Shown one piece after another: positions 12,501 through 25,500 of a stretch of 64,000 nt of DNA (positions are counted from its first letter, which is position 1; each line of letters opens with the position of its first letter). The notes below the pieces were generated by a model that saw nothing but the letters and a program-made list of their open reading frames with translations, made no database searches and was not told where the DNA came from. The translations under genes and the position numbers were made by a program. Source of the stretch: Armigeres subalbatus (Eukaryota; Arthropoda; Insecta; Diptera; Culicidae). The stretch is from NCBI RefSeq assembly GCF_024139115.2, contig NC_085141.1, forward strand, positions 135,221,822-135,285,821, in the 5' to 3' direction.

Positions 12501-15500
12501 AACTGCCTTTGGAGTATTGGTGCGGGGATTTAAAACAAAACAACAAATGCAGATCCTGGAGGAGGAATATTGATCATGAGGAATTAGAGTATATATGTTT
12601 CACCTGAATTTGACTTTTTTATTCAAATGTAAATATTACAGTCCGATGTTATTTGTTTCGCAAATAATTTAACGTATTGTTTTGGAGAAATATGGATTTT
12701 TAAAAAGGTGTGGCATCTCACCCGGATTTACCCTATTCAATGACAGATGGACCTGAACACGTTTTTTTATTCAGGATTGGGGTTGGCACTGAGCCAGGTA
12801 TAAAAACGAATTCGACATAAGTATTTTTACTCAGACTTCTCAATTGTCTTCCTCATCATGACAATTTTTTTTACCCAAAAAGTCTAATATAACAGTTCAG
12901 ACTTTAATTTTAATGTAGGGTAGAATACGGCTTTGGCAGGGTGCGACATTTGTTGGCACCCTCAAAAATATTTGCGTTTTCCAGCAAACATACACTATTT
13001 ATGAACATAAATTTGATTCAATCACATAATTTCAAGTCTAGGCTTTCATTTGAATAAGTTGTTTGTGTAAAAGTAGCAAGATTTGACGAATTAATCACCG
13101 AAACAAATTTGCACACACGAAATCCTTGCCATTATTGCATTGCCCAAGAAAGCAGCAGACGAAAAGCAAACTGTTACTTACTTTTTTGGATCGCCTGTTT
13201 CTTCTCTTTATCGTGTATGATACGACAAATTAGGTACGTAAACTACTTTTTATACTTTATTACCACTTGATTATCACCACAAATAGCAAATTTATCCAAT
13301 ATTTGCTCTATGTTTCACTAAATAAAATCGGGACTGTTCGTTTTCTTTGACAGCAGCGCACTTCGGAATAGAGCGAGAGAATGTGTTTGTGAGCATATCA
13401 AACAAACGCTAAAAAAATACCACGCACAATTCCATGTGATTTGATTTTAGCAAAACTACGAACAAAATATCCGGCGTTGGCATTTATTAAAAAAAAAGTG
13501 TTAGAATACAAATGCTTCTATTCAGATTTTTACTCAGACCATGAATTATATCAAAAGTGATAGCCACACCATAGTATTTTAAGCCTTATGTGGCTGACAG
13601 AACCGTTTTCCTTTTGCAACTTTAATACTTTCCAAGCTCATCAAAAAAATCTTAACCATTCCCGTTCCTACATAGCGCATTTCAACCATAAATAAATGCC
13701 TACTTTTAGGGTATTATCAATTATTCAACTGTGAAACGTAGTGTACGAATGATGTGGCTCCAGCTCAATCTTATGTGTATTGTGTATAGATTTGGTTTTA
13801 CATAGTTTACGTCGTTGTACACAAGCCCCATGATTATTTTGATGAAACAAACATATCATGTAAGGACCTTCAAATCTAAGGACCGTAAAGAGCATATTTG
13901 AAACCGGTTGATAGACTTTTGCTTACGCTTGAAGACTCTAAGGCATCACAAAAGACAAAAGATGTAAATCTTGGCAGCGGACGAAAAGTATGTAAGTTCC
14001 CTTCTCCAAAATGGCCAACATTATTCAAATAGGTTAAAAATGGTAAAAGTTATGAAATTGTCAATATCTGGGTACACGGGTACCCTATCTGCCATTCACG
14101 TCTGTTTTTGTTGGCCGCATAAGGGGTAAAATTTGTTTTACAATGTGTTTAAATGTTTTTGCCTATCTTCCACATGACATAAAATTGATGCCAAGGCTAA
14201 AATTCATGTTTTGTTTTAAGCCAGTTTTGATAATTAATAAAAATTTCTTCCAAAATTGAGTGAAGCGAGATGAGCGTGCGGCCGATTATTATGAATGAAT
14301 TTTACTACTAGAGGATATAAACAACCAGCATCTGGCACCAATACATTGTTAGTTTTCTACTTCCATGTCTAGTTGCTGAAGGGAGCAAAATCATTGCTGA
14401 TAATAGAAATTGCTATGCCAATAGAAGAAACGTTGACCTGTTACTTTATATTAAATTTACTGAGTTTGTGGTAAAAGATATTATATTAAGTGAACACCAA
14501 TCATCAAAGGAAGAGCATACAAATGTATACCAGTTGAACTGTACCTGTGTTTTAGTGTAATTATTCATTATTTTTATCATTCAATTTGGCGAATGTCTTA
14601 GACTGCCAAGAATAGGTATTTTCCCCTAGTTTAAAATTCTAATTACTGTCTTTAAAACTGTCAACAACAGTGTTTGAAGGTGCCAATGACATGATAAACT
14701 CGACAGTAACATCTGTCCCGTTAACTGGTTTTCTGAGCGGTTAGAGATCGGTTACCGATTGCTACACTGATACCAATCATCTCCACTCGCAGCAACTCTA
14801 TGACATGCATTTCGATAAGTATTTTCCACCGTTAACACCTAAGGTACTGCGCGCACCATCAGATTCCATAACTAAGATCAACTGACGCGTCGGTCGTCGC
14901 ACGAGGAGGTCGATCGAATTACAGTTGCAGCGGGACGATAGCCTTCATTAAAATCATTATCCCGCGCAATTAGCCATACTTAGTATTTGTATTTTCCGCT
15001 TCAGCTTACACCGTGTGTGAAGGTGTGCTTAATTACAACAGCTTCAGCGTTACAACGGAGCTCCGGTTGCGAGTGATAAGTGATTACGATAAGATCCAAT
15101 AAACCGAGACGCACTCTCTTCTGGAAGACCTGCTGCAGTACAGATATGCAAGAAGTCTCCCTCGCCTCGGTTGTCGAATGAGGGTTGCGCTTTTCTATCG
15201 CTGCTGTCTGTTGCAGTCCGGTAGTGACCATGTTTTCACAGATTATAATGACCAATCGATAGGCGATAGCGAAATTTACAACGAACGCCCGTGGTGCGTC
15301 TCGTCGAACGGTCAGCAACCGTGTCAGGAAACGATGTAATAAATCGATAAAAATCGATCACACTAGATTAGAGCGAGCGAGAGCAACTAATGGAATTTTA
15401 ACGAGCTCGTAACGTTAAACAAATAGGAAAATATGGGTGAGGATCGTGTGGCACTGTTTATTGTCGACGCTGTTTTAATGCCAGCATATACTTATGTTTA

Positions 15501-15855
15501 ATGAATTGATCATCCTGTGCGGAACGAAGATGTCAACGCCTCTGTTATGCTGATAAAGTGCGTTTATACGTCCCTTCATGTATCCAGTCATTAGAGAAGT
15601 GCATAAATCTATGCGTGTCACTGACGAGTTGGTTAGCGCAAATTTTTATGGGTTGAAACAAAATGTAACTCCAACTCCTGTACTAACAAAAATGTATCCA
15701 AAACTTAGCACTTTGGTATGCACTTTACGTATGATCAAAATCGTGGTAACTTACTATTTTGAACGATTTCCTATTATACTACATTCCTTCATCACATGCC
15801 TTGTTTTATATTGGCCATTTGCATTACCATGTTAAACCACCGAAGGTCCATGTCT
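12501..15855. other. Region without recognisable gene
   Basis: No protein homology is recognisable. A patch at about 14720-15420 is more GC-balanced and carries a 105-codon minus ORF (15001-15318) without a known domain; it may be a promoter or 5' exon of a gene outside view, but nothing proves it. Confidence 0.4.
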
Positions 15856-15859
15856 ATTT

Positions 15860-18190
15860 GCGAGATCGAATTTCTACAAACGACTTTCTTTCGAATACCT
15901 GAGGAAAATCATTTCGAATTCCTGGAGAAATTTCAGGAGAGTCTTATTTTCAGAGCTCCGGCAAGAATTCCTTTCAATTTTGTAAAAAAAAATGTTTCTG
16001 AATTCCGGGTGGAAATAATTCCAAGATCCAGGAGGAAATACTTCCGAATTCCGAGCGGAGCCTCTGAATTCTGTGAGGAGTTTCATCAGAATTCCGAGAG
16101 ACTTTTTTTTAGGTTGCGAAAGAAATTCTTTCCTTTTAGATCCCGAGAGTAGTTCCCTCCGGATTCAAGGAGCAATTCCGGAACGAATTCCTTTCGATTT
16201 TCAGGAGACATTCCTTTCACGAAGCCTTTCAGATTCCAGGAGAAATTTATTCCCAATCCATAAGGAATGCCTTAAAAATTGCGGGAGGAATTTCTTCCGT
16301 ATCCGGATAGGAATTCCTTCTGAAATCCGGAAGACTCCAAATTAATGTTCGACTTCTGAATTCCGAAAAAAAATCTTTCAGAATTACGTGAGAAATTCCT
16401 TCCGGATTTGGATGAGAATTTCTTCCTAATTCGATGAGGAACTTTTTCCGAACTTTGGAAGCGATTCCACCCGTTTTCCGGGGAAAATTCCTTCTGAATT
16501 CCGGGAACAAAATATTTCGATTTTTGGAGGATTATTTTCGGACTCCGGTAGGCATACCTGTCATACTTTGAGAAGAATTTGTTCCGAGCTCCAGAAGCAG
16601 CTTTTTTAAGATTTCCGAGATCTCTTTCCAAATCAGGATGAAAGCAAAATTGAGAAAATGTAAATCGTGTAAAAACAGAATCCAGTGTACTAGATTGGTG
16701 AGGACTTACTTCCGATTTCCACCGAGTTCCTCTTGAAATCTTGGATAAATTCTACTTCTGAATTCTGGGAGGAGATCCTTCCGCATACCTTAAGTAATTT
16801 CTCCCAAATTCCGAAAGAAATTCCTCTCACTTCCTGACATAATTCCGGAGGAGTTTCTTTCCATTTCCAGAAGGAAATCCTATTGAATTCTGATGGGAAT
16901 TCCTATCGAATTTCGGGAGGAGTTTCATCCGAATTCTTAGAGGCATCCCTTCGGAAATCTGAGAGAATTCCTTCTGAATTATCGGAGCAAATCTTTCAAA
17001 ATTCTGAAAAGCGTTTTTTTTTCAGAAAACTGTGGAAAATTTCTTCCGAATTCGGGGAGGAATTTCTTCTGAACTCCAGGAAAATTACTTCCGAATCCCG
17101 CGAAAATTTTCTTCCGATTACCAGAAGAAATTTATTTAAAATTGCGGAAGTAATTCTTTCTGAACTTTGAAAAATAATCCAACTGAAATCCACGAGAAAT
17201 TCCTTTCCCAGAAGAAAATTTCTTCTCAATCTCCGTAAGGAATTTATTCCCAATTTCTTAAAGAACTCCTTCCGCATCCGAAACGCATTTCTTCTAAATT
17301 CCGGGAGGAACTTTATACAAACTTTGAAAAGAATTCCTTCCGAATTCATGGAGAAATTATTTCAGAACTTCGATATAAACTCCTACCGATTCCCGGGAAA
17401 TATTCCTTTCAAATTTCGCAATAATTCCTTCCGGATTTCTGAAGGAAATCCCCAGATAAGTTCTTTCCAATTTTCATCCAAATTCGTTGAAAAATTCTCT
17501 CCTAATTCCGTGAAGAATTCCTTTCGAATGATGGAAGGAATTTCTTCTAAATTACCGGGAAAAATTGGTTTCCAATTCCGATAGGAAAATCTACCGAATT
17601 AGGGAATAAATTTCCATTTAATTCCAGCATAAACTTCTTACTAATTCCGAAAAAAAATTCCGAATCACGGAAAAAATTCTTTCCTTATTTTGTAAAGAAT
17701 TTCCTTCCAACTCCTTAAGGAATTACGTCGGCATCCCGAGAGGAATTTCTTCTAAACTTCAAGGAGAATTCTTTCCGAATTCCCCGAGTAATTGTTTCAG
17801 AATTCCGAGAGGAATTCCTTTTGAATTCGGTGAGGAAATCTCTTCGAACTTCCGAAGGGATTCCTTACGAATTCGGTGAGGAATTTCTTCCGAATACCAA
17901 AAGGCATTTCTTCCATATTTTCGAATGATATCCTTACGAATTATATGGGAAGCTTCATTCAAATTACTTTTGAATTTATGCATACAGATTTCCAGATAAG
18001 TCCTTTCCAAATACCGATAGAAATTTCTTCCAAAATCGTTGAGGAGTTCCTTCCAATTTACGGAAGGAATTTCAATTCCGGAAAAAAAATCTACATGTTC
18101 CGGAAGGGGAATAATGGGAAAAATTTCCTTTTAATTCCATTTTAAACCTCTTCTGAAATTCCGGAAAAACATCCTTTCGGATCAGTTCAA
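15860..18190. repeat. Degenerate TTCCGAATTC satellite
   Basis: About 2.3 kb of loose repeats: GGAATTTCTTCCGAATTCC-type words every 25-35 bp, heavily mutated. Numerous short ORFs on both strands, rich in Phe, Arg, Ser and Glu, follow from the repeat and have no independent support. Confidence 0.8.
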
Positions 18191-18327
18191 TCAAAGGTAA
18201 TTGCCTATTTCCGGGGATTAAACCACCCGACTTGGACGTTAATTTACAATGTTATGAAAACTCATATGTGAATATGTACGTTATGTGGAAGATATTGATT
18301 TGGAAAATGTATTGGAGGTAACCACTT

Positions 18328-18400
18328 TCCCTTCGATGGGACTCGAACCCATGACCCTACAGTACGCTAGACTGGTGCTTTAACCAACTCCTTCGTAGGA
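18328..18400 (-). tRNA. Inverted tRNA-like copy, 5' end altered
   Basis: On the minus strand this repeats the tRNA-like sequence of 18403-18477 almost exactly from the D loop onward. Its 5' acceptor and first D-stem bases are rearranged (CCTACGAAGGAG in place of CCTTCGTAGCTTAG), so the acceptor stem cannot close normally. Probably non-functional. Confidence 0.35.
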
Positions 18401-18402
18401 GG

Positions 18403-18477
18403 TCCTTCGTAGCTTAGTTGGTTAAAGCACCAGTCTAGCGTACTGTAGGGTCATGGGTTCGAGTCCCATCGAAGGGA
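18403..18477 (+). tRNA. tRNA-like sequence, AGC anticodon (tRNA-Ala-like)
   Basis: It can fold as a cloverleaf: a 7 bp acceptor stem TCCTTCG/CGAAGGG (first pair T-G), D arm GCTT...AAGC, anticodon loop CTAGCGT giving AGC, and T arm ATGGG-TTCGAGT-CCCAT with an intact box B (GGTTCGAGTCC). The AGC anticodon would read Ala, but the G3-U70 identity pair of tRNA-Ala is absent and the anticodon stem has a mismatch at its outer pair. It is more likely a repeat-borne tRNA-derived sequence than a working tRNA gene. Confidence 0.45.
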
Positions 18478-18556
18478 AAGTGGTTACCTCCAATACATTT
18501 TCCAAATCAATATCTTCCACATAACGTGCATATTCACATATGAATTTCCATAACAT

Positions 18557-19160
18557 CCTTTCGAATTCTTTTTTTTTTAAATCCAGGATTTTTCCTTCCG
18601 AGAAGAATTTTTTCTGAAATCCAGGAGAATTTTTTTTTTTGAATTCCATGAGGAATTCATTTCTGGTTCGGTAAGAAATTCATTCCAAATGCGGCGAGGA
18701 ATTTCTTCCCAAATCTGTGAAAAATTCCTTCCGAATTTGATGAAGAATTTCTTCCGATTTCTTCCGAATTTCTTCCGATTACCGGGAGATACTTATTTGA
18801 AATTCCGAAGGAAATCTTTCCGAATTCCAAGAAAAAATTCTTTGTAATTCCACGAGAAATTACCTCCGAAACACAGATCAAATTATCATCTTTCAAATTA
18901 CTTCATAATTCTATAAGAATTGCATAAGCAATTTCCGCCCAATTCCTCAAGAAATTCTAACCGCACCTCGAGAGGAATTTCTTCTGAAAAATTCTGGGAG
19001 GAATTTCATCCAAACTCCGAGGAGAACTCCTTCCAAATTCCCGGAGTAACTCCTTCAGAATTCTGAGAGGAGTTCCTTCCGTACTCGTTGACGAATCTCT
19101 TCCCGAATTCCGAAAGGAATTCCTTTGAATTTTAGTGAAGATTTTTTTTCCAAATACAGA
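18557..19160. repeat. Degenerate TTCCGAATTC satellite, continued
   Basis: Same family as 15860-18190, resuming immediately after the tRNA-like inverted repeat. Words such as GAGGAATTTCTTCC recur. The ORFs at 18657-18896 and 18957-19262 are repeat artefacts. Confidence 0.75.
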
Positions 19161-19163
19161 CCC

Positions 19164-19298
19164 ATTCAATTTTGGCAACAAGTCCGGAACGGTGGTAGCT
19201 GGTAGGTCATTTGGCATAAAGTCGTTTGGCGTAACGCCGTTTGGCTTAAGGCCGTTTGGCATAATGGTCGTTTGGCATAATGGCCATTTGGCATAATG
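19164..19298 (+). repeat. Left arm: ATTTTGGCAACA + (TTTGGCATAATGG)n
   Basis: ATTCAATTTTGGCAACA and TCCGGAAC are followed by seven variants of a 15-20 bp unit around CGTTTGGCATAATGG. The same order appears inverted at 21796-21934. Together they may be the ends of a 2.8 kb element, or two arrays of one dispersed repeat. Confidence 0.6.
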
Positions 19299-19679
19299 GT
19301 TGAGAAATCATCAATTTCGGAACTTATATGTTCAATTATTTATAATGATTGGCACTTGAACATTGTAAGAGAGATGTTTCAAATTGATTATTTCGAATTA
19401 AAGATCAAATTCTATCAAATCAATCTGCCCATTTCACTTAAAATCTTTTTACCTTTGGGTCAGCAGCAAGATCGTTGTTGACTAAAGCAAACTAAAAAAT
19501 ACGAAAAGTCAAAATTGTAAACGCTCAAGAGCAAAACAAATTTCAATAAACATTTTTGACTTTTGGTCTAATTAACTCAAATTATTAATCTACGCCATTA
19601 TTATCTGGAAAAGTTCTATCCTACGAAATGGTGTAAGTGAGGAGACAACACCTCCTTTCTATTAACATAGCTGTACAGT

Positions 19680-20565
19680 GGAAATAATGCCTTCTTTAAA
19701 TGATCTGTATAGGGCCCTCCTTAGCCGTGCGGTAAGACGTGCGGCTACAAAGCAATACCATGCTGAGGGTGGCTGGGTTCGATTCCCGGTGCCGGTCTAG
19801 GCAATTTTCGGATTGGAAATTGTCTCGACTTCCCTGGGCATAAAAGTATCATCGTGTTAGCCTCATGATATACGAATGCAAAAATGGTAACTTGACTTTC
19901 TCCTTTTTGAAAAAAGAAACCGCGCAGTAAATAACTGTGGAAGTGCTTAATGAACACTAAGCTGCGGGGCGGCTCTGTCCCAGTGTGGGGATGTAATGCC
20001 AATAAGAAGAAGAACGGTTTATGGCGAACATAGGAGGTAATGCCTTCTTTAAATGAATGCGTTGGATCGGTTGAGGAAAACAGAATTGATGATGTCTTCT
20101 TTTAATGAACGCAAATGCGCCGAACAGAGTCAATAAGGGGTCCTCCAAATGAACGCGTTTGCCCGGTTTAAGGCAATCAAAGTCGATAATGCCTTATTTA
20201 GATGAACACAGTTACCGGATATAAGGCTAACAGAGTTGGTAATACCTTTTTTAGTGAACGCATTTGCCAGGTATAAGGCTAACATAGGAGATAATGCCTT
20301 CTTTAATGAACGCTTTTGCTCGGTTTGATGCGAACAGAGATGATAATGCCTTTTTTAGATAAATGCATTTGCCTGATATGAGGTGACCATGGTTGATAAT
20401 GCCTTCTTTTAATGAACGCATTTGCCCGATTCAAGGCAAACGTAGGAGATGATGCCTTATTCTAATGAACGCTTTTGCTCGGCTTAAAGCGGACAGGGTT
20501 GAATGCGGACAGGGTTGAATGCTTGCTATTAAAAATGCGTTTGCCCGGTATGAGGCGAACCGAAA
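19680..20565 (+). repeat. ~55-60 bp tandem array (TTTGCCCGG..AAGGC)
   Basis: About ten diverged units of the order AATGCCTTCTTT, AATGAACGC, TTTGCCCGG, TAAGGC, AACAGAG lie at 20030-20565, plus one half-unit left of the SINE at 19686. Related units occur at 21240-21540 and 48290-48640. No protein is encoded. Confidence 0.7.
19712..20018 (+). mobile_element. tRNA-derived SINE (Feilai-like), copy 1
   Basis: It begins GGGCCCTCCTTAGCC, has a box A-like GCCGTGCGGTAAGACG region and a box B GGTTCGATTCC, then a ~200 bp body that matches the minus-strand copy at 36809-37102, ending AATGCCAATAAGAAGAAG. I recognise the body (TGGGGATGTAATGCCAATAAGAAG) as the Feilai type of Aedes SINE. RNA polymerase III promoter boxes look intact. 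It interrupts a unit of the 55-60 bp tandem array. No clear target duplication. Confidence 0.8.
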
Positions 20566-21119
20566 ACGAAACTTTCGACGAACAGAAGAGATTTTCTCAT
20601 TTTAGTGTCGGCATGGCGTCACAGTGAGGTTTATCTCCGGCAAACTTCAGAAGAAACTTTTGTACCCCTTTATTCTGTTTAAATAGATGTTCGCGAGCCA
20701 TCTCAAGCCCAGTCGACGTGGACTGAAATTTTCTTCAGCTCCCTGCATTGAGCAAATGCAAATTCTCACCTCAGCTTTGACAGTCTTCAAAAGTAGCACA
20801 TGATAAGTAACGGAAGTTTTTAGAACGATAACTATTCGTTTTATACTGTTTTCAAGCAGTTCTAGTTTGATGAAACGAATCGCGAGTCCAACACGGAGAA
20901 CCCTGTAAAAGGACTATCGGATGGAAAAATAAGTACGGATCAACTATAAAAATTCTCGTAAAAAATGTGTAATTTACTCGACTGGAGTCACCCTGCTATT
21001 GAATAAGTCGTAAAACAAGTAATAATCATTCACATGAATCATAAATAAATTTCTATTGATTAATTTTTTTTCACTGAGATAAAGTATAAACTTGAAATCA
21101 GGACTGTTTCAGGGTACTG

Positions 21120-21545
21120 GCTCATTCGGGGTAGTGTCCCACTCGGGTGACGTCATTCAGGATAGGGACTCATTCGGAGTAATGGTGTTCGGGGTAATAG
21201 GATTATGGGCAATAGAATCATGGATAGTGTCAATGAGTCGATATGGTTCCTTCTTTTAATTCGCGAATTTGCTTGGTTTAAGACACGGGAAGATATGTCC
21301 CGTCTTTGAAAAGGTGCATTTGCCCGGCAAACGACAAGAGACGACATGATTTCTTCCTTCAATTCAGCTATTTGCTCGGCTTAAGGAAAAGGAAATAATG
21401 ATCCCTTCTTTCAAAGGAGCAGCATTTGCCCAGCAAAAGCAAGAGAGGATATGACTCCTTCTTTCAATTCATACATTTGGTTCGCTCTGTTCAATGCAAG
21501 GGAGATATGATCCTTTCTCAGAAACCGTTTGCTCATGAAAGGAAG
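21120..21545 (+). repeat. CATTCGGGGTA repeats and diverged ~55 bp units
   Basis: First a short array of CTCATTCGGGGTAGTG-type words (21120-21235), then diverged units with CCTTCTTTCAATTC, ATTTGCCCGGC and GATATGA words, related to the array at 20030-20565. Small ORFs here are artefacts. Confidence 0.5.
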
Positions 21546-21795
21546 AAATGGGCAAGTTTTCTGGTTTGCCCTTACATGAAAAACAAAACAAGCCACCAAT
21601 GTCAATTTAATTTAATGCCATAATTTAATGCTGATGGTAGGTGCGTCAGCCTTACAAATGGCACCGTTTTGACAGAAAGCTTCTTTATTTTTAGTTTGTC
21701 ATGTCGTACAATTCCGTTTCCAATTATCATGTATTACCTATATGAAGGAAATGGCTCAACAAATCTTACTTGTCCATTACACAGCTCAAATAACA

Positions 21796-21934
21796 ATTAT
21801 GCCAAATGACCTTATGCCAAACGACCATAATGCCAAACGACTTTATGCCAAACGGCATTATGTAAAACGACTTTATGCCAAACGGGGTACAATCGTTGAA
21901 TGTCCGGAACATTCATGTTGCCAAAATCGAATGA
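21796..21934 (-). repeat. Right arm: inverted TTTGGCATAATGG array
   Basis: The inverse of 19164-19298: CATAATGCCAAACGAC-type units followed outward by TCCGGAAC and TGTTGCCAAAATCGAAT. The matching order of three different blocks, not just the short unit, is what supports an inverted pair. Confidence 0.6.
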
Positions 21935-22134
21935 TTTTTGTTTTCCCAAGATACGTCACATTTCATCACTTATTTTGACACTTTTTTTACGCGGAAAAAA
22001 ATGTACGCGATTTTTTTACAATGTTTTACGTTGGATTCGGGGTCTAACTAATAAAAGTGATTTTCTTGAAAAAAAAGTTATCGCTTTTTTATGATTATGA
22101 GATTTACGTGGTTTATAAGCAATATCAAAATTCA

Positions 22135-22500
22135 AAAAATGTTTTGCCAAAATCGAATAGTTTTGTTGCCAAAATCGAATGTTACCAAAACCAAATGTTG
22201 CTAAAATCGAATGGGGACAGTACCAGAAGGAGTTTATCCGAATCCCATAAAAGGAAATACTTTCAAATTCTGGGAGAAGTTCCTACACGAACAAAAAAAG
22301 CGTTCATGAATTCGTTAACTAGCAAGTTCACAGTGTATTAGTGTATTAGAAAAAATCCGGTATTTATCCTTCGGAGAAGGATTCCTTCAGAATTCCGGGC
22401 CTTTTCTTTCAGAATACCAAGAAGAGTTCATTCCGAGTTCGGTTTTGTGAGAAATTTCTTCCGAATCGCTTAAATAATTCCTTTCCAATTCCGCGAGAAT
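22135..22500. repeat. TTGCCAAAATCGAATG units and degenerate satellite
   Basis: Four short units around TTGCCAAAATCGAATG (22140-22220) are followed by decayed TTCCGAATTC satellite up to about 22500. Both are continuous with repeat types seen to the left. Confidence 0.55.
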
Positions 22501-25500
22501 TTCTAAGAGAAGAGAAATCGATCAATACAGTTACGCCTCTATGAAACTCAGCTCGAGAATTCTATAATGTCAGTGATTTTATCCGAATCTCGTCTAAATA
22601 ATTTTCACTTATTTTTATATATCTACAAATAAAAAATATCTTTATTTTACATATTACTATTTTTTAGGTCGATTTAATATCCAGAAATAGCTTGTGCGTG
22701 CATAGACGAGAATACATCTTCAAACATGAGGTGGCTCACCCTGAAAGCAATTAGTCATCTGCGGTGCTTGATGTGACACAAGTAAGTTGTCCTCTCCTCC
22801 TCTTCTCCACGTATACGGTCAGCACTGGTCTTGGCGGCTTTTTGAAGTCTCCCATAAGTCAATAAATCCAAACCGTGATGAATCGGTTAAGCGAATCATA
22901 CGTTTATGTCAATTAGAGCCACGAATGCCGTCTCAATAATTGTGCACATTCATGCAAATTGCCCATTAAAAGTCGCACCATCTTCCTCCACGGTGCCGTC
23001 TATTGCCGCTTTCTTGCACGGGAGTGATTCCACCTTTTTTCTAAATTGAATTATATTAGTAATTGCAAGAACATGAATTGACACCAATTTTGATTTATAT
23101 CTTAACTCGGCTTCTTGGCGTTGCGTCCAGCGGATCGCCGCAGGGCTAGGGCCACACAAGCAGGGACAAGGCACCCACCGGGCGAGCCACACCCGGACCG
23201 TGCGGCACTGTCCCCAATGGCATTTGGCTCCCCGAGTGCGCTCGAGTCGCGTGATCACTCTCCTTTTTACTATTTCAGACTAAAATAAGAATGCACAAAC
23301 TGAAAGAGTTGCGCGTTCGTGAGATCTGCCCGCGATAGCAATTATTACTATTTTACGTGTGTCTGACGCTGCTACCCCCGCACCGAGTCGCGCCCGTGCG
23401 GTAGAAAGGTGGCACGTGAGCTGAGCTGGAAGAGCAACTAAGAGTGCAAATTCATGCACATGGTGGCAGCCAACAACGCCGTCGACGACGATACTCCACC
23501 CTTTCCGCGTACAGCGAATGGATGGATTGGAAACCGATTCAACAGAAGTCATCGCCACCACACTCTACTAGGGTTCTCTGCAAATCCCCGCGGCATTCAT
23601 TTTTTTTTGTTCCTTGATTCCTATTCCGGGGCATAGTAACGAACGGCAGCCTAATTGAGTTGGACACTTCACAGTCAATCGATTTGCAACAAATTGCTTC
23701 AGTTCATGGTGCGAGCTGAATCGGCGAATGTTGCGCGTGTGGGATGATTTGTCATTTGTTATTAGCATTCAATGATGTTTACAGGGCGGTAGATTAGTGC
23801 AAGTCGGGGATAGTTTAATCGGCGGAGGATCGATTCCTAGTAATATTTTGGTTTTATGCTGGTCTTATAACACTCTTAATGAGTAAATAATAGTCTTCAA
23901 GAGCGTTATAAAACTTAAAATGATATTTAAGATCTTTCTGTTATTCAATATTCTGCGAATGTTTCTTCTATATGTCAACTGCATTTCCTGCCAATTTGGA
24001 CTTTCCAAAAGTGTAATAATTTCGTTCTGACTCAACTAAATGGTATTATAGCCCCCTACAAACATAGATTTATGACCGTTATATTATCTCAGTATATCTA
24101 ACAGCATGATATTTTTCTTCACGTAAGGTCTAAATGACCGTTTAATGCAAAGCAGTTCGATAGTAACCACTAAGAGCAAACCGTTAATGAATGCAATTTG
24201 TTTCAAGCCTTCTCTAATAGTTACTGACCGCAGAAGTAACGTTGTAATCGCTTTCATATTTTTATTACTCAGCAGATCGACAAAAAATTTCTCAGTAGCG
24301 CTTACTTAATTACCCATACCGTTCAAATGAATATTTTTACATCTAAAGCACACAGTTGCTGAAAATATTTTGTTCAAGAAAAATTGCGAAACGTTTCTTC
24401 TAACACACGCACATTCCTAGCACTTACTTATCCTTGACTACATCCTACATTTATCCGTATGCAATCATTAACATGACCCTCCCAGTCTAGCCGGAATTTC
24501 CCCACAGGAGCTACATGGCATACACGCATCTTCTCACTGGTTGGGCGCCTAACCTGACCATGTCCAACCCAAGACAGGCGATCGATTTCGCTGGTTCCTC
24601 ACCACCCATTGACATCCGAGAGCACAGCCGCTGCAACCTGCTCCGATTATTGCTGCCAAACGATGCCTATCCAGTCCCCGCCGCAGATTGAATTTCCACG
24701 ATAAGAGGATTATATGCATTTATGCAAAAAAATATCAGAGAACCCGTTCCACATAACTCAGCGCACCTAAGTTCAGATTGGAAGCATGGTTATTATCACA
24801 GGTTTTCGCCCAGCAGCGTCGCAAGATATAGAAGCCGGGTAGCAAGTAATGGGACAGGCGATGTCCATTCTGTCGCGTGTGTCGATAAGCTGCAAAGAAA
24901 TAACGCCATTAGTCGAGAGGGTTTCCTTGATGTCACTCTATGCGAACCGTTTAGGCTTCTGGGTGCAGGTGAAGGTAATTTTTACCATACATGGGACGAA
25001 ACTTGTACTTCGGTTATCTAACATTAATTAACATATAAAATGGTCATCTCTTGATTCATCTGATTTTTATCGGAACAGTTGTCACTGTATGTAATGTTTG
25101 TTACATTCTTTTTATGAAGTGAAAACCTGTATCTTGTGACGCTTATTACTGAGAAAATAATAGAATTATTATTCTAGCATATATGTTTTAAATTGAATCT
25201 TTTGTCAAGAAAATTGTTTACAATGCACTTGTCATAAGACGAGTTTGTACAATCCCATTTAATTCTACCACTTAATTGTACCTTGACAGATACGTATTTC
25301 GACCTCAACAGTAAGGTCATCCTGAGGACGACATTCCACTAAAAAGATCAAAATATTTTTCTTAGCAAAATGTTTACAATGTTTCAATGGCTTCGATCTG
25401 AGCATCCATTATAATTTATTTATTGTTGAATGTTTGTCCAATTTTTTTTAACAGTTTTACAATCAACAATAATTACGCAAGTTCAAAGTTACTTACAAAG

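Larger units (their letters stand above)
18249..18556. mobile_element. Inverted repeat with two tRNA-like arms
   Basis: Arms at 18249-18397 and about 18408-18556 are nearly perfect inverse copies of about 149 bp. Each contains a tRNA-like sequence next to the centre and about 70 bp of shared outer flank. The centre is a short GGAGG-containing spacer. It lies in degenerate satellite. It looks like a palindromic mobile repeat built on a tRNA gene rather than two independent tRNA genes. Confidence 0.75.

Noticed and set aside
15001..15318. 105-codon minus ORF as a gene
   Set aside because: No domain, no splice or expression evidence; only noted as part of an unassigned region.
18403..18477. Functional tRNA-Ala gene
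   Set aside because: No G3-U70 pair, an imperfect anticodon stem, and location in a dispersed palindromic repeat; kept only as tRNA-like.
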